From contig JAQTLM010000002.1 of assembly GCA_028714895.1 (NCBI GenBank), forward strand, positions 1 to 64,000: a stretch of 64,000 bases of DNA. Direction: 5' to 3'. The position numbers and the translations under genes were made by a program. Origin of the DNA: Gallionella sp. GTDB lineage: Bacteria > Pseudomonadota > Gammaproteobacteria > Burkholderiales > Gallionellaceae. Shown here one piece after another: positions 45,288 through 55,203 of this stretch. The notes under the pieces were generated by a model. That model was not told the origin of the DNA and made no database searches. It saw nothing but the letters and a program-made list of their open reading frames with translations. The first letter of the stretch is position 1, and each line of letters begins with the position of its first letter.

Positions 45288-46286
45288 TCAGAAAGTTTGG
45301 CTGATGCCGAGGGAGATTGACCAGGGTGCGGTCAACTGGCCAATAATCGGATCGCCCGGCAACCATCTTGGGTCGGAATTCGCGTATTGATAAATAGGCA
45401 GTTGCACAAAGCCATACAATTTTGTCTTGGGTGTAACCGCGAAACTCAGACCCGGGCTGAGGTTCAAACTGTGTGCGCCAGAGTGCGGATTGACCTTTGC
45501 TCCAATGCCGCTGTCGCGTTCCTTAAAGTTTGCATTTAATTGCAGCAAACCGGTGAGCGATGGAGAAAGTGTGTAGTGCATACCCAGGTCAAGTGCGACC
45601 TCATTGCCCGGGCGGTAGTCGTCGCGTGTTTTTGTTGCGGCTTGCAGTTGGCCGCTGACGAACCAGCCATAGGGTGAATTCGCTATATTCTGATAATAAT
45701 ACGCGCCCAGAATCGCATCGGTGCTGCCGCTGCCCGGTTGCAACCCGCCTTCTGCCGGGCCTGCTCCGGGAACAAATTCCCAATTGGCTTTGCCGGTAGG
45801 CAGTTTCAAACCAAAGCGTATGCCGCTACCGGACATGTAATCGCTGGAATCGAATTTGTAGTTACCTACCACGCGAATATCGCCGAGTTCGGTAAATTTG
45901 TTTTGTTCAACGATGGTGAGCGCAGGGTCGCCAATTTGGTGTGCGTGGTCGCGCATCACCACAGGCAAGCCGACCGCAACGCTCCACTGATGGTTGATCG
46001 CGTAATCAAAATCCATGTTCAACATTTCATTGATGGTGCGCATGTTCTCTACTTCCGCTCCCACTAATGCCGGATCCGTTGGCAACGGTTTGGCAACTTT
46101 AGATGAACCGACACGCGGGGTATCGGCTCTGGCATAGGAATAGCGCAAATCAATGCGCAAGCCTTCGTCATTCACCAGCCCTTGTGTATCCCAGTGGGTG
46201 TTCATCGCGCAAAATGATGAGCCGCAAGAGGCGTGAGCACTGGCAGTGGTGCAGAGTAATACGGCGAACAACAGTCTGGTTTTCAT
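45288..46286 (-). CDS. Outer-membrane beta-barrel protein, unknown substrate
   Basis: 332 residues from ATG 46284-46286. Signal peptide MKTRLLFAVLLCTTASAHA, a short Cys loop CGSSFC, then alternating strands (GLRIDLRYSYARAD, WSVAVGLPVVM, GSGIRFGLKLPTG, LYGFVQLPIYQ) and a C-terminal Phe (ISLGISQTF), the signal for barrel assembly. It resembles the channel-like family annotated in phenol meta-pathway clusters, but the neighbours give no function. Confidence 0.82.
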   Translation of the reverse strand: MKTRLLFAVLLCTTASAHASCGSSFCAMNTHWDTQGLVNDEGLRIDLRYSYARADTPRVGSSKVAKPLPTDPALVGAEVENMRTINEMLNMDFDYAINHQWSVAVGLPVVMRDHAHQIGDPALTIVEQNKFTELGDIRVVGNYKFDSSDYMSGSGIRFGLKLPTGKANWEFVPGAGPAEGGLQPGSGSTDAILGAYYYQNIANSPYGWFVSGQLQAATKTRDDYRPGNEVALDLGMHYTLSPSLTGLLQLNANFKERDSGIGAKVNPHSGAHSLNLSPGLSFAVTPKTKLYGFVQLPIYQYANSDPRWLPGDPIIGQLTAPWSISLGISQTF

Positions 46287-46476
46287 TTGAAGAATCCCCC
46301 TGTAAATTATTTTCGTTGGGCGAAATTGCTGCGCGATGCTACCAAATATTTTGCGCACGCCCATGCGGCATATTGTCGCATTACCTTCTTTATATCAGCT
46401 CTGCGGATTGGCAGTAGATGCATTGAATCGGTTATGCTGCGCGCGTTTTGCAACACATTAGGCAGTGGTATTTTGC

Positions 46477-48099
46477 ATGAGCTTATTCAATAAAAATTCT
46501 GGGTTGGCATTGCTGGCCGGATTGTCTTGCGTATTCGGTTTCGCGCCGTTCGGGATATTCGTCATTCCGGTGCTGGCGCTTGCCGCACTGTTCACGCTGT
46601 GGAGCCGTACCGATAAACCGCCTGCGGCGGCATGGCTGGGTTTTTTCTTCGGCCTGGGGTTGTTCGTTGCGGGCATCGGCTGGATCTACGTCGCGCTGCA
46701 CGATTACGGCGGCATGCCGCTGCCGCTGGCGTTGCCCGCCACGCTGCTGTTCGCCGCATTCATCGCGCTGTTCCCGGCGCTGGCCGGTTATGCGCAGGCG
46801 CGTTTTTGCGAAACTCGCGGCATTCGCTTCGCGGCGGCAAACGGAATGTGCACCGTGCTGGTGATGCCAGCCGCATGGGTGTTGATCGAGTGGCTGCGCG
46901 GCACGATCTTCACCGGCTTTCCGTGGCTCACGCTGGGCTATGCGCACAGCGACAGCCCGCTGGCGGGCTACGCGCCGCTGTTCGGCGTGTACGGCGTGTC
47001 GCTGGTCGCGGCGGTGAGCGCAGGCTTGCTCAGCACGTTCGCCCTGAGGTATCGAAGGGTGAATGTGCCGGAGGGGCTTCGATACCTCAGCCCGAACGGT
47101 AATGCGGGAGCGGAGCGATGGAGCAGGTTTGGCATGGTCGCGTTGGGAGCGTTGCTTGCTCTGTGGATCGGCGGCGCGGCATTGCGCACCGTCGCATGGA
47201 CGCAGCCGCACGGCGAACCGTTCAGCGTCGCACTGGTGCAGGGCAACATTGCGCAGAACCTCAAGTTCAACGAAGACGCGCTGGTTGGCACGCTGGAAAC
47301 CTACCGCCGCCTGACCCTGCAAAACCCGGCGCGACTCACCATCCTGCCGGAAACCGCACTGCCGCTGCTGCGCCACGAAGTGCCGCAACAACTGGTCGAA
47401 CAACTGCGCGGCCACGCCAGGGAAAACGGCGGCGACATCCTGATAGGCTCCTTCGAGCGCAACAACGGCAGCTATTACAACGGCGTGTTCACGCTCGGCA
47501 CCGCGGATGAGCAACATTACCGCAAACAGCATCTGGTGCCGTTCGGCGAATTCATCCCGCTGCGCCCGCTGCTTGGCTGGCTCATCAACGGCGTGCTCGA
47601 CATCCCGATGGGCGACCTGGCGCGCGGCGATGCGCGGCAAGCGCCGCTCGATGTCGCCGGCCAGCGCGTCGCGGCGGATATCTGCTACGAGGACGTGTTC
47701 GGCGAAGAAATCATCCGTGCGTTGCCCGAAGCGACGCTGCTGGTCAACTTCACCAACGACGCCTGGTACGGCCATTCCCACGCGGCGGCGCAGCACAACC
47801 AGATCTCGCAACTGCGCGCGCTGGAAACCGGCCGCATGATGCTGCGCGCCACCAACACCGGCGTGACCTCCATCATCGGCGCAAACGGCAAGGTGCTGCA
47901 ACAACTGCCGCAGCACCAGGAAGCCGTACTGAACGGCATGGCACAAGGCTATCAAGGCATCACGCCCTACGTGCGCTGGGGCAATGCGGCGGTGATGCTG
48001 CTGATCGCGCTGATGCTGGCCTATGCGTGGCTGCGCCGCAAAACATTCCCTCTCCCGCTTGCGGGAGATAACCAGCGACTTGACCGCGAGCGGGCTTAG
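46477..48099 (+). CDS. lnt: Apolipoprotein N-acyltransferase with repeat-derived segments
   Basis: 540 residues from ATG 46477 (E. coli 512). About seven membrane helices, then the nitrilase-like periplasmic domain with the Glu-Lys-Cys triad (LPETALP, RKQHLVPFGEF, ADICYEDVFGEE). It adds the third acyl chain to lipoproteins. Residues about 189-207 (RYRRVNVPEGLRYLSPN) come from the inverted repeat at 47044-47090. The last nine or so residues and the stop codon come from the 60-bp-family element at 48069. Confidence 0.95.
   Translation: MSLFNKNSGLALLAGLSCVFGFAPFGIFVIPVLALAALFTLWSRTDKPPAAAWLGFFFGLGLFVAGIGWIYVALHDYGGMPLPLALPATLLFAAFIALFPALAGYAQARFCETRGIRFAAANGMCTVLVMPAAWVLIEWLRGTIFTGFPWLTLGYAHSDSPLAGYAPLFGVYGVSLVAAVSAGLLSTFALRYRRVNVPEGLRYLSPNGNAGAERWSRFGMVALGALLALWIGGAALRTVAWTQPHGEPFSVALVQGNIAQNLKFNEDALVGTLETYRRLTLQNPARLTILPETALPLLRHEVPQQLVEQLRGHARENGGDILIGSFERNNGSYYNGVFTLGTADEQHYRKQHLVPFGEFIPLRPLLGWLINGVLDIPMGDLARGDARQAPLDVAGQRVAADICYEDVFGEEIIRALPEATLLVNFTNDAWYGHSHAAAQHNQISQLRALETGRMMLRATNTGVTSIIGANGKVLQQLPQHQEAVLNGMAQGYQGITPYVRWGNAAVMLLIALMLAYAWLRRKTFPLPLAGDNQRLDRERA
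47044..47090. repeat. Inverted repeat inside lnt
   Basis: Perfect 14-bp arms CTGAGGTATCGAAG and complement, 19-nt loop, followed by CCCGAACGG. In frame in lnt. Confidence 0.85.
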
Positions 48100-48122
48100 T
48101 CGAATGGCTAGGAGTTCTATCA
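48069..48122 (+). repeat. 60-bp palindromic element, copy E (54-bp variant, end of lnt)
   Basis: Starts TAACCAGCGACTTG, ends TTCTATCA, flanks GGGAGA^GGGTTAGGGAGAGG. The flanks join to a CTCTCCC...GGGAGAGGG-type repeat. 54 bp, again a multiple of three. Its TAG is the lnt stop. Confidence 0.85.
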
Positions 48123-48144
48123 GGGTTAGGGAGAGGGGTGTTTG

Positions 48145-48399
48145 GTGAACTGGTTCTGCTACCTGCTGCGCTGCGCCGACGACACCCTGTACTGCGGCAT
48201 CACCAACGATCTCGAAAAACGCCTCGCGGCGCACAATGCCGGCACGGCGTCCAAATACACGCGGACACGCGTGCCGGTGGAACTGGTGTTTGCCGAGCCT
48301 TGCGTCGACCGGTCGGACGCATCGAAGCGCGAGATTGAGATCAAGAGTTTGACGCGGAGCGAGAAACTGAAGTTGTGCGGGAGAACTTCAGCGCTTTGA
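48145..48399 (+). CDS. GIY-YIG nuclease-fold protein
   Basis: 84 residues from GTG 48145 (TTG 48142 is the alternative). Pattern WFCYLLRCADDTLYCGITNDLEKRLAAHNAG is the GIY-YIG core as in E. coli YhbQ, with Arg and the final KREIEIKSLTRSEK. The Shine-Dalgarno GAGAGGGG comes from the flanking repeat. Function unknown in the family; possibly DNA repair. Tail overlap of 12 nt with the HTH gene. Confidence 0.85.
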   Translation: MNWFCYLLRCADDTLYCGITNDLEKRLAAHNAGTASKYTRTRVPVELVFAEPCVDRSDASKREIEIKSLTRSEKLKLCGRTSAL

Positions 48400-48822
48400 T
48401 TTGACGAGTTTGCCGGGAGGATTCCCTTCAACCGAAAACGCTTTGGCGAAAGTCTGAATTACCTCGCGCACGATTTTGCGCTGAGGCGCGGGTAAACCAA
48501 GATAAGCCTCCAACACCTCGCGCTCCTGATAGCCAATGCCTTCGTCCCAGCGCGCCCGCTGCTGCTTGACCCGTTTCTCAATCTCTACACCATAGCGCAA
48601 CTCCTGCGGCGGAATGCGTAACCATTCCGCAAGTGCTTCAAGCTTGTCCTGCCTCGGCAGGGATTCGCCCAGCAGCCACCGCCTTACGCCATGCAGCGTC
48701 ATTGGTTGCCCCATATAGCGCAGATTGAATTCACGCTCCAACACGGACGGTTTGGCTTCATATCCCGCCGCCTTCATCGCGTCACGTAACCGTTTTGCAA
48801 ATTTGTTGCTTGCTTTTTCCAT
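48388..48822 (-). CDS. HTH regulator divergent from the restriction-modification genes
   Basis: 144 residues. An XRE-like helix-turn-helix is likely in SNKFAKRLRDAMKAAGYEAKPSVLEREFNLRYMGQPMTLHGVRRWLLGESLPRQDKLEALAEWL (about 5-70); the C-terminal half (QREVLEAYLGLPAPQRKIVREVIQTF) is helical. The dyad at 48866-48904 lies 44-82 nt before its start and about 40 nt before the methyltransferase start. It probably controls both, as C proteins do in other systems. Control is inference. Confidence 0.8.
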   Translation of the reverse strand: MEKASNKFAKRLRDAMKAAGYEAKPSVLEREFNLRYMGQPMTLHGVRRWLLGESLPRQDKLEALAEWLRIPPQELRYGVEIEKRVKQQRARWDEGIGYQEREVLEAYLGLPAPQRKIVREVIQTFAKAFSVEGNPPGKLVKSKR

Positions 48823-48828
48823 TGCCGG

Positions 48829-48904
48829 AAGTTACTGGCTTGAGAATATGCAAGGGTAAGTTACCTTTACTATAAGTTACGCGTTTAACGTAACTTATAG
48901 TAAA
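48829..48904. promoter_or_regulatory. Operator cluster in the regulator/mod divergent region
   Basis: Perfect inverted repeat with 16-bp arms (TTTACTATAAGTTACG at 48866-48881, complement at 48889-48904) and a 7-nt centre. Further AAGTTAC half-sites at 48829-48835 and 48859-48865. Probably bound by the HTH protein. Confidence 0.75.
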
Positions 48905-48942
48905 GTTGCGTGTCGTCTTTACGTCTCCCACGCGCAACCACA

Positions 48943-51081
48943 ATGTCCAAAACTCTATTAGAGCAACTCCCCGAAATTGTCGCCAACGGTCGCAAGGAAG
49001 CCGAACGCATTCTGGAAAGCATCGAAGGCCGCCACCGCGTCAGCCTGCAAACCCGCGAATGGGTGCTGCCCGCCAAAGACAGTGCCGAGCAGGACTGGAT
49101 CACCAGCAACACGCGCCAAACACACCTCGCCACGCATGTAGGTCGGGATTTATCCCGACATGGTGAGCAAGTCGGGATGAATCCCGACCTACAAAACCCA
49201 GACAGCGCATGGACCAACCGCCTGATCTACGGCGACAACCTGCTGGCAATGGCGGCGCTGCTGGCGGGCGACGAACAGACGCCCAGCCTGCGCGGCAAGA
49301 TAGACCTGATCTACATCGACCCGCCGTTCGATTCCAAGGCCGACTACCGCACCAAGGTTGTGCTCCCCTCCCCCGCTCGCGGGGGAGGGGCTGGGGGAGA
49401 GGGCGCGTCAGTTGAACTGGAACAGAAACCCACCGTGATCGAGCAGTTTGCCTACTCCGACACTTGGTCAGACGGCACGGCGTCTTACCTCGCGATGATT
49501 ACGCCCCGGCTGATTCTGATGCGCGAGCTGTTGAGCGATAGCGGCTCGATTTACGTGCATCTGGATTGGCACGTCGGCCATTACGTGAAGATCGTGATGG
49601 ATGAGATTTTTGGGAAAACCAATTTTGTAAACGAAATTGTTTGGCATTACAGGCGATGGACGGCACCTGCCAACAACTACCAACGATTGCATGACACTTT
49701 GTTTTGGTATGCAAAAAATAAAGAAGGAAAACTTTACAACACTGTTTGGGTAAAACCAGCCAATGAAGAAAAGGGTCGCAATGAAAGCTATGAACCAGAT
49801 GAAGATGGTCGGCTATTTAGATGGCAGAGCCTTCATGGGCAGCGCTACAAGATCTATCGTGATGACAAAGGAGTTCATGCCGGTGACGTTTGGGATATTG
49901 CATATATTCATCCATCAGCAAAAGAACGAACTGACTACGCTACTCAAAAACCAGAGGCCTTGATGCAGAGAATCATTGAGGCCCACACCAACAAAAACGG
50001 CCTCGTCGCCGACTTCTTCGGCGGCTCCGGCACCACTGCCGCCGTGGCCGAAAAACTGGGCCGCCGCTGGGTCACCTCCGACCTTGGCAAGCCTGCCTGC
50101 ATGGTGATGCGCAAGCGGTTGATCGACCAGAACGCGCAGCCGTTTTTGTACCAGGCCATCGGCGATTATCAGGTGGAGGCGGCCAAGGCCTCGCTGGGGC
50201 GCGGCTTCCGCATCGGCGATTTGTCGCAGATCGTGCTGACGCTCTTTGGCGCGCTGCCGTTGCCGCCGGAAGATGCGCCGCAACGCAACCTCGGCCACAT
50301 CACCGTTGGCGGCAGCAAGACGCTGGTGCTGGCCGATTCGCCCAACAAGCTCACCGGTGCGGCCACGCTCAAGAAAGCCATTGCGCAGCGCGACAACCTG
50401 ATGGGCGGCTGGGATCGGGTGGTGGTGCTGGGCTGGAACTTTGAGCCGTCGATAGGCGAGACCATCACCGCGCTGAACGATAGCCGCCTTGAGGTATTGG
50501 TGATTCCGCCGGACTTGATGGACAGGCTGAAGAAAAAAGGCGGGCTGGACAAGCTCAGGGGTACGGTGCGGTTTTCTTCGTTGCAGTATTTGACGATCAG
50601 GCCGGTGGTGCGCACCCGTCATTCCGGCGTAGGCCGGAATCCAGACAATCAAAAAATCTCCCCGCAACGCGGGGAGCAAATTCATGAAGCCTGTTTGATA
50701 AACCCGCTGGATTCCGGCCTACGCCGGAATGACGAAGGGGAAGAAACGCTGACCGTGCAACTGGACAACTACGTGCTGCTGTCGCCGGAGGCGATCAATC
50801 TGGACGAGGCCAACCGCGTCAAGTTGCAGGCGGTCATCAATCAGGAGCCGCTGGCCTTGATCGAATACTGGGCGGTTGATCCCGACTATGACGGCAAGGT
50901 GTTCCGCTCGGTGTGGCAGGACTATCGCGGCAACACGGATAACGACGGCGATCCGCTGCGCGTGGTGACGAAGGCGGTGTTGACGCTGCCCGCCAGGCCC
51001 GGTGCGCGCCGCGTGTGTGTGCGGGTGGTGGATGTGTTCGGCTTCGAGGCGGAAGTGGTGGCGACAGTTGATGAAGCATGA
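48943..51081 (+). CDS. Type III DNA methyltransferase (Mod) with three in-frame repeat insertions
   Basis: 712 residues from ATG 48943; a GTG at 48910 is in phase. N6-adenine methyltransferase of the beta order: [17 protein letters not shown] (catalytic DPPF), then [27 protein letters not shown] (SAM motif). It modifies the target site and gives specificity to the Res subunit. Three segments are repeat-encoded: residues about 66-83 (49138-49192), about 140-155 (49365-49412) and about 559-598 (50617-50734). The Mod core motifs are untouched. Confidence 0.93.
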   Translation: MSKTLLEQLPEIVANGRKEAERILESIEGRHRVSLQTREWVLPAKDSAEQDWITSNTRQTHLATHVGRDLSRHGEQVGMNPDLQNPDSAWTNRLIYGDNLLAMAALLAGDEQTPSLRGKIDLIYIDPPFDSKADYRTKVVLPSPARGGGAGGEGASVELEQKPTVIEQFAYSDTWSDGTASYLAMITPRLILMRELLSDSGSIYVHLDWHVGHYVKIVMDEIFGKTNFVNEIVWHYRRWTAPANNYQRLHDTLFWYAKNKEGKLYNTVWVKPANEEKGRNESYEPDEDGRLFRWQSLHGQRYKIYRDDKGVHAGDVWDIAYIHPSAKERTDYATQKPEALMQRIIEAHTNKNGLVADFFGGSGTTAAVAEKLGRRWVTSDLGKPACMVMRKRLIDQNAQPFLYQAIGDYQVEAAKASLGRGFRIGDLSQIVLTLFGALPLPPEDAPQRNLGHITVGGSKTLVLADSPNKLTGAATLKKAIAQRDNLMGGWDRVVVLGWNFEPSIGETITALNDSRLEVLVIPPDLMDRLKKKGGLDKLRGTVRFSSLQYLTIRPVVRTRHSGVGRNPDNQKISPQRGEQIHEACLINPLDSGLRRNDEGEETLTVQLDNYVLLSPEAINLDEANRVKLQAVINQEPLALIEYWAVDPDYDGKVFRSVWQDYRGNTDNDGDPLRVVTKAVLTLPARPGARRVCVRVVDVFGFEAEVVATVDEA
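49138..49192. repeat. Inverted repeat in mod (1)
   Basis: 22-bp arms GTAGGTCGGGATT... and complement with one mismatch, 11-nt loop; in frame in mod. Confidence 0.88.
49365..49390. repeat. G/C-rich palindrome in mod (2)
   Basis: CCCCTCCCCCGC/GCGGGGGAGGGG with a 2-nt centre, then GCTGGGGGAGAGGG; in frame in mod. Confidence 0.82.
50617..50734. repeat. 118-bp inverted repeat in mod (3)
   Basis: Arms CGTCATTCCGGCGTAGGCCGGAATCCAG and its complement (written here as two halves: CGTCATTCCGGCG, TAGGCCGGAATCCAG), with an inner hairpin CTCCCCGC/GCGGGGAG. In frame in mod as about 39 residues. Related to the copy at 51117. Confidence 0.9.
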
Positions 51082-51116
51082 GGACACTTCCAGGAAATTC
51101 CTATTCCGTCATTCCG

Positions 51117-51219
51117 GCGCAGGCCGGAATCCAGCGGTTTTATTCAACATGCTTTTGGGTTTTGTCCTTGCTACGCAAGGCGTTTCCTTTGGCTGGATTC
51201 CGGCCTGCGCCGGAATGAC
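51117..51219. repeat. Inverted repeat between mod and res
   Basis: Same arm type as 50617 (CGTCATTCCGGCGCAGGCCGG...), 103 bp, in the 156-nt gap between mod and res. The gap holds nothing else clear; res has its own Shine-Dalgarno (AGAGG). Confidence 0.9.
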
Positions 51220-51237
51220 AGATTTTTAGAGGTTCCC

Positions 51238-54198
51238 ATGAGTGACTTCACCCCAGCCAGGCCTCCCGCAAAAACCGACGAGCAACTCGCGCTTTCCGCT
51301 GGCCTGACCGCCAAGACCAACCAGTTTTGCGTTGGCCTGGAATACGGCGTGGCGGATATTTACGAGCTGGTCACGCCCACCACGGCGGAGTTGCTGAAGT
51401 GGTGGTTTGGCGAGGACATGATCGTCGCGCGCAGCACGCTGAATTTTCATGCGGGGCAACGGCAGGCGATACTCAACGCCATCGTCGCGCATGAAGTGCT
51501 GGGGGCAAGCACGCTGCTCAATCTGTATCAACAGGCTGCGCCGGACGCGCTGCTGGCAGGTGGCCGGATGGGTGAAGTGGCACAGGCCAAACACGCGCAT
51601 CCAAAATATTGTTTGAAGATGGCGACCGGCACGGGCAAGACCTGGGTACTGCAAGCCTTGCTGATCTGGCAGTTGCTCAATAAGACGGCGGCGCTGGCGG
51701 AAGGCATCGACGACCCGCGCTTCACGCGCCGGTTCTTGATCGTCGCGCCCGGCTTGATTGTGTACGACCGTTTGCTGGATGCGTTTTGCGGCAAGCAGCT
51801 TGACGGGGTGCGCGACTTTGCCACGTCCGATGTATTCAAATTTGCAGACTTGTTCGTTCCCGAAGCGCACCGCGAACTGGTGTTCGGTTTCGTACGCGGC
51901 AATGTATGCAGCAAAACAGAGATCGGCCTGAAGGCCACGGGCAACGGCATGATCGCCATCGCCAACTGGCATTTGCTGGCGGATGCGGAAGAACTGGAAA
52001 GCGAGGAGGAAATCGCGGCGCCGGGCGCAATACCGGAAGCGCAACAAGTGATCGCTGCCGTGCTGCCGCTGACACCGGGGCGCGCCACCGGCAACAGCCT
52101 GGACATGCTGGATCGCCGCTACGCGCGCGGCAATGTGCTGGAGTTTCTGGTCGGGTTGCCGGATTTGCTGGTGTTCAACGACGAGGCGCATCACATCCAC
52201 GAGTTGAAGAAAGAAGGCGAAACCAGCGAGGTGGAATGGCAGAAGAGCCTGAGCCGCATTGCCGAGAGCAAAGGCCGGCGCTTTGTGCAGGTGGATTTTT
52301 CCGCCACGCCCTACAACGATGTCGGCTCCGGCAAGAACAAACGCAAGCTGTGCTTCCCGCACATCATCACCGACTTTGATCTGAAAAGCGCGATGCGCGC
52401 CGGGCTGGTGAAATCGCTGGTACTGGACAGGCGCAAGGAAATCGGGGCGCTGCCGCTGGAATTCAAAGCCGAGCGCGACGAGGACGGCAACCCCTGCTTG
52501 AGCGAAGGCCAGCGGGTGATGTTGCGCGCTGGATTGCAGAAGCTGAAAAAGCTGGAAGCAGATTTTGCGCGCATTGATCCGCTGCGCCATCCGAAGATGC
52601 TGGTGGTGTGTGAGGACACCACGGTATCGCCGCTGGTAGCGCAATTCCTGCGCGACGAAGGGCTGGCCGAAGACGAAGTGATGTCCATTGATTCCGGCAA
52701 AAAGGCTGAACTGGGCGAGAAAGACTGGGCGCCGGTGCGCGAACGGTTGTTCAGCGTAGATCAGCACGCCACGCCGCGCGTGATCGTCAGCGTGCTGATG
52801 TTGCGTGAAGGCTTCGACGTAAATAATATCTGCGTGATTGTGCCGCTGCGCTCCTCGCAAGCCCAGATTCTGCTGGAGCAGACCATCGGACGCGGCTTGC
52901 GGCTGATGTGGCGCGACGAAGAATATGCCGACCTGAAACGCGAGAACCGTGAACGTATCAATACCGGGCTGGAGCCGGGCAATCTGATCGATATTCTTTC
53001 CATCGTCGAGCATCCGGCATTCCAGTCGTTTTACGATGAGTTGATGGCCGAAGGGCTGGCTGGCGTAACCACCGAGGAAATGGATAGCACCAGCAGCACC
53101 GGCGATGTGATTGCGGTGGAGTTGCGCGAGGGCTTTGAGCAATACGACTTTGCGATTCCGTTCATCCTACGTGAGGCTGAATCTTTTCTGGAGCATCATG
53201 CGCTGGACTTGACGGCACTGCCCGCTTTTATCGCCATGACGCTGGATCAACTCACCGCGTTGCTCGGCAAGGGCGACACCTTTGTTTCGCAGGATTTGCA
53301 GAGCAGCACGCTGTTTGGTGATTACCGCGTGGAGGGCGCGGTGATGAATGTCAGCGGCTACAACGATTTTCTGGCGCGGCTGACACGCCGCATCAGTCAG
53401 GCATTGAGCCAGCCCCTGCCCAAAGGCAACAAGATTGCCACGCATCTGGCAAACCCGTATTTGCAGGTGAACACGGCGGAACTCACGGGATGGCTGGACG
53501 ATTACATTCGCGGGCATTTGTTTGGCGCGACATTTGAGCCGATGCAAGGTGAGCAATGGCGTGTGCTGTTATTGCAGCCAGTGATCGACCACATCAGCAA
53601 AGTATTTGCCGTGGCGTTAATCGAATCGGAACATCAGGATGTGGTGGGCGCAACTGAAGTGCGCTATCGCAACTTATCAGAAGTCCCAAAGCTGATGATG
53701 CGCGAGAGCAACTCGCTGCCGGTCATCAAATGCATCTACGAACGATTGCCGTTTCCCGCCCGCAATGGCGGACTGGAACGCGCGTTCATCGAATGGGCGC
53801 AGGCGGATACGCAAATACACGCCTTCTGCAAAGTGAGCGAAACCCGCCATGATTTCGTGCGGCTGCGCTACGTGAAGGAAGACGGCTTGCCAGCGTTTTA
53901 CTCGCCCGATTTTCTGGTGCGCACCGAGCAGGCAGTTTATCTGGTGGAAACCAAGGCGCAGCAACAAACCACCCATCCCAACGTGCAAAGAAAACTGAAG
54001 GCCGCCACCGCGTGGTGTGGGCGCATCAACGGCTTGGATGCTGAATTGCGCGGCAGTATGCCCTGGCACTATGTATTGCTGGGCGAAGCCATGTTCCATG
54101 ACTGGCGCAGCAAGGGAGCACGGCTGGGCGAGCTGTTGAATTTTGCCCGCGTGCGCCCGCTGACAGACGCGTCGACACAGGAAAGGCTGGGGTTCTAA
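51238..54198 (+). CDS. Type III restriction endonuclease (Res)
   Basis: 986 residues. SF2 helicase motifs: KMATGTGKTW (Walker A), LLVFNDEAHHIHE (DEAH-like), VDFSATPY, QTIGRGLRLMW (motif VI). C-terminal PD-(D/E)xK nuclease: FYSPDFLVRTEQAVYLVETKAQ. Res moves or slides along DNA with ATP and cuts when two unmodified sites face each other, together with Mod. It appears intact and the partner is directly upstream, so the system is likely active against incoming DNA. Confidence 0.94.
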   Translation: MSDFTPARPPAKTDEQLALSAGLTAKTNQFCVGLEYGVADIYELVTPTTAELLKWWFGEDMIVARSTLNFHAGQRQAILNAIVAHEVLGASTLLNLYQQAAPDALLAGGRMGEVAQAKHAHPKYCLKMATGTGKTWVLQALLIWQLLNKTAALAEGIDDPRFTRRFLIVAPGLIVYDRLLDAFCGKQLDGVRDFATSDVFKFADLFVPEAHRELVFGFVRGNVCSKTEIGLKATGNGMIAIANWHLLADAEELESEEEIAAPGAIPEAQQVIAAVLPLTPGRATGNSLDMLDRRYARGNVLEFLVGLPDLLVFNDEAHHIHELKKEGETSEVEWQKSLSRIAESKGRRFVQVDFSATPYNDVGSGKNKRKLCFPHIITDFDLKSAMRAGLVKSLVLDRRKEIGALPLEFKAERDEDGNPCLSEGQRVMLRAGLQKLKKLEADFARIDPLRHPKMLVVCEDTTVSPLVAQFLRDEGLAEDEVMSIDSGKKAELGEKDWAPVRERLFSVDQHATPRVIVSVLMLREGFDVNNICVIVPLRSSQAQILLEQTIGRGLRLMWRDEEYADLKRENRERINTGLEPGNLIDILSIVEHPAFQSFYDELMAEGLAGVTTEEMDSTSSTGDVIAVELREGFEQYDFAIPFILREAESFLEHHALDLTALPAFIAMTLDQLTALLGKGDTFVSQDLQSSTLFGDYRVEGAVMNVSGYNDFLARLTRRISQALSQPLPKGNKIATHLANPYLQVNTAELTGWLDDYIRGHLFGATFEPMQGEQWRVLLLQPVIDHISKVFAVALIESEHQDVVGATEVRYRNLSEVPKLMMRESNSLPVIKCIYERLPFPARNGGLERAFIEWAQADTQIHAFCKVSETRHDFVRLRYVKEDGLPAFYSPDFLVRTEQAVYLVETKAQQQTTHPNVQRKLKAATAWCGRINGLDAELRGSMPWHYVLLGEAMFHDWRSKGARLGELLNFARVRPLTDASTQERLGF

Positions 54199-54222
54199 GT
54201 TTTTGACAGGCTTTTAGACAGG

Positions 54223-54252
54223 GTGACGCAACGTGCTTAAAACCCGTAAAAT
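54223..54252 (+). promoter_or_regulatory. Candidate promoter of glyQ
   Basis: GTGACG (54223-54228), an 18-bp spacer, TAAAAT (54247-54252), 30 nt before the glyQ ATG. The -35 box is weak. Confidence 0.35.
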
Positions 54253-54282
54253 GCACGCCTTTGCAATCGCCTGAAACAACCG

Positions 54283-55199
<917 letters not shown>

Positions 55200-55203
<4 letters not shown>

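Noticed and set aside
46483..48234. Long open frame of 583 codons on the minus strand opposite lnt
   Set aside because: Shadow of a GC-rich gene; His/Arg/Gln-rich product without motifs, while lnt in the sense strand has its full catalytic triad.
51226..53142. 638-codon minus frame opposite res
   Set aside because: Antisense shadow of the Res gene; no recognisable domain.
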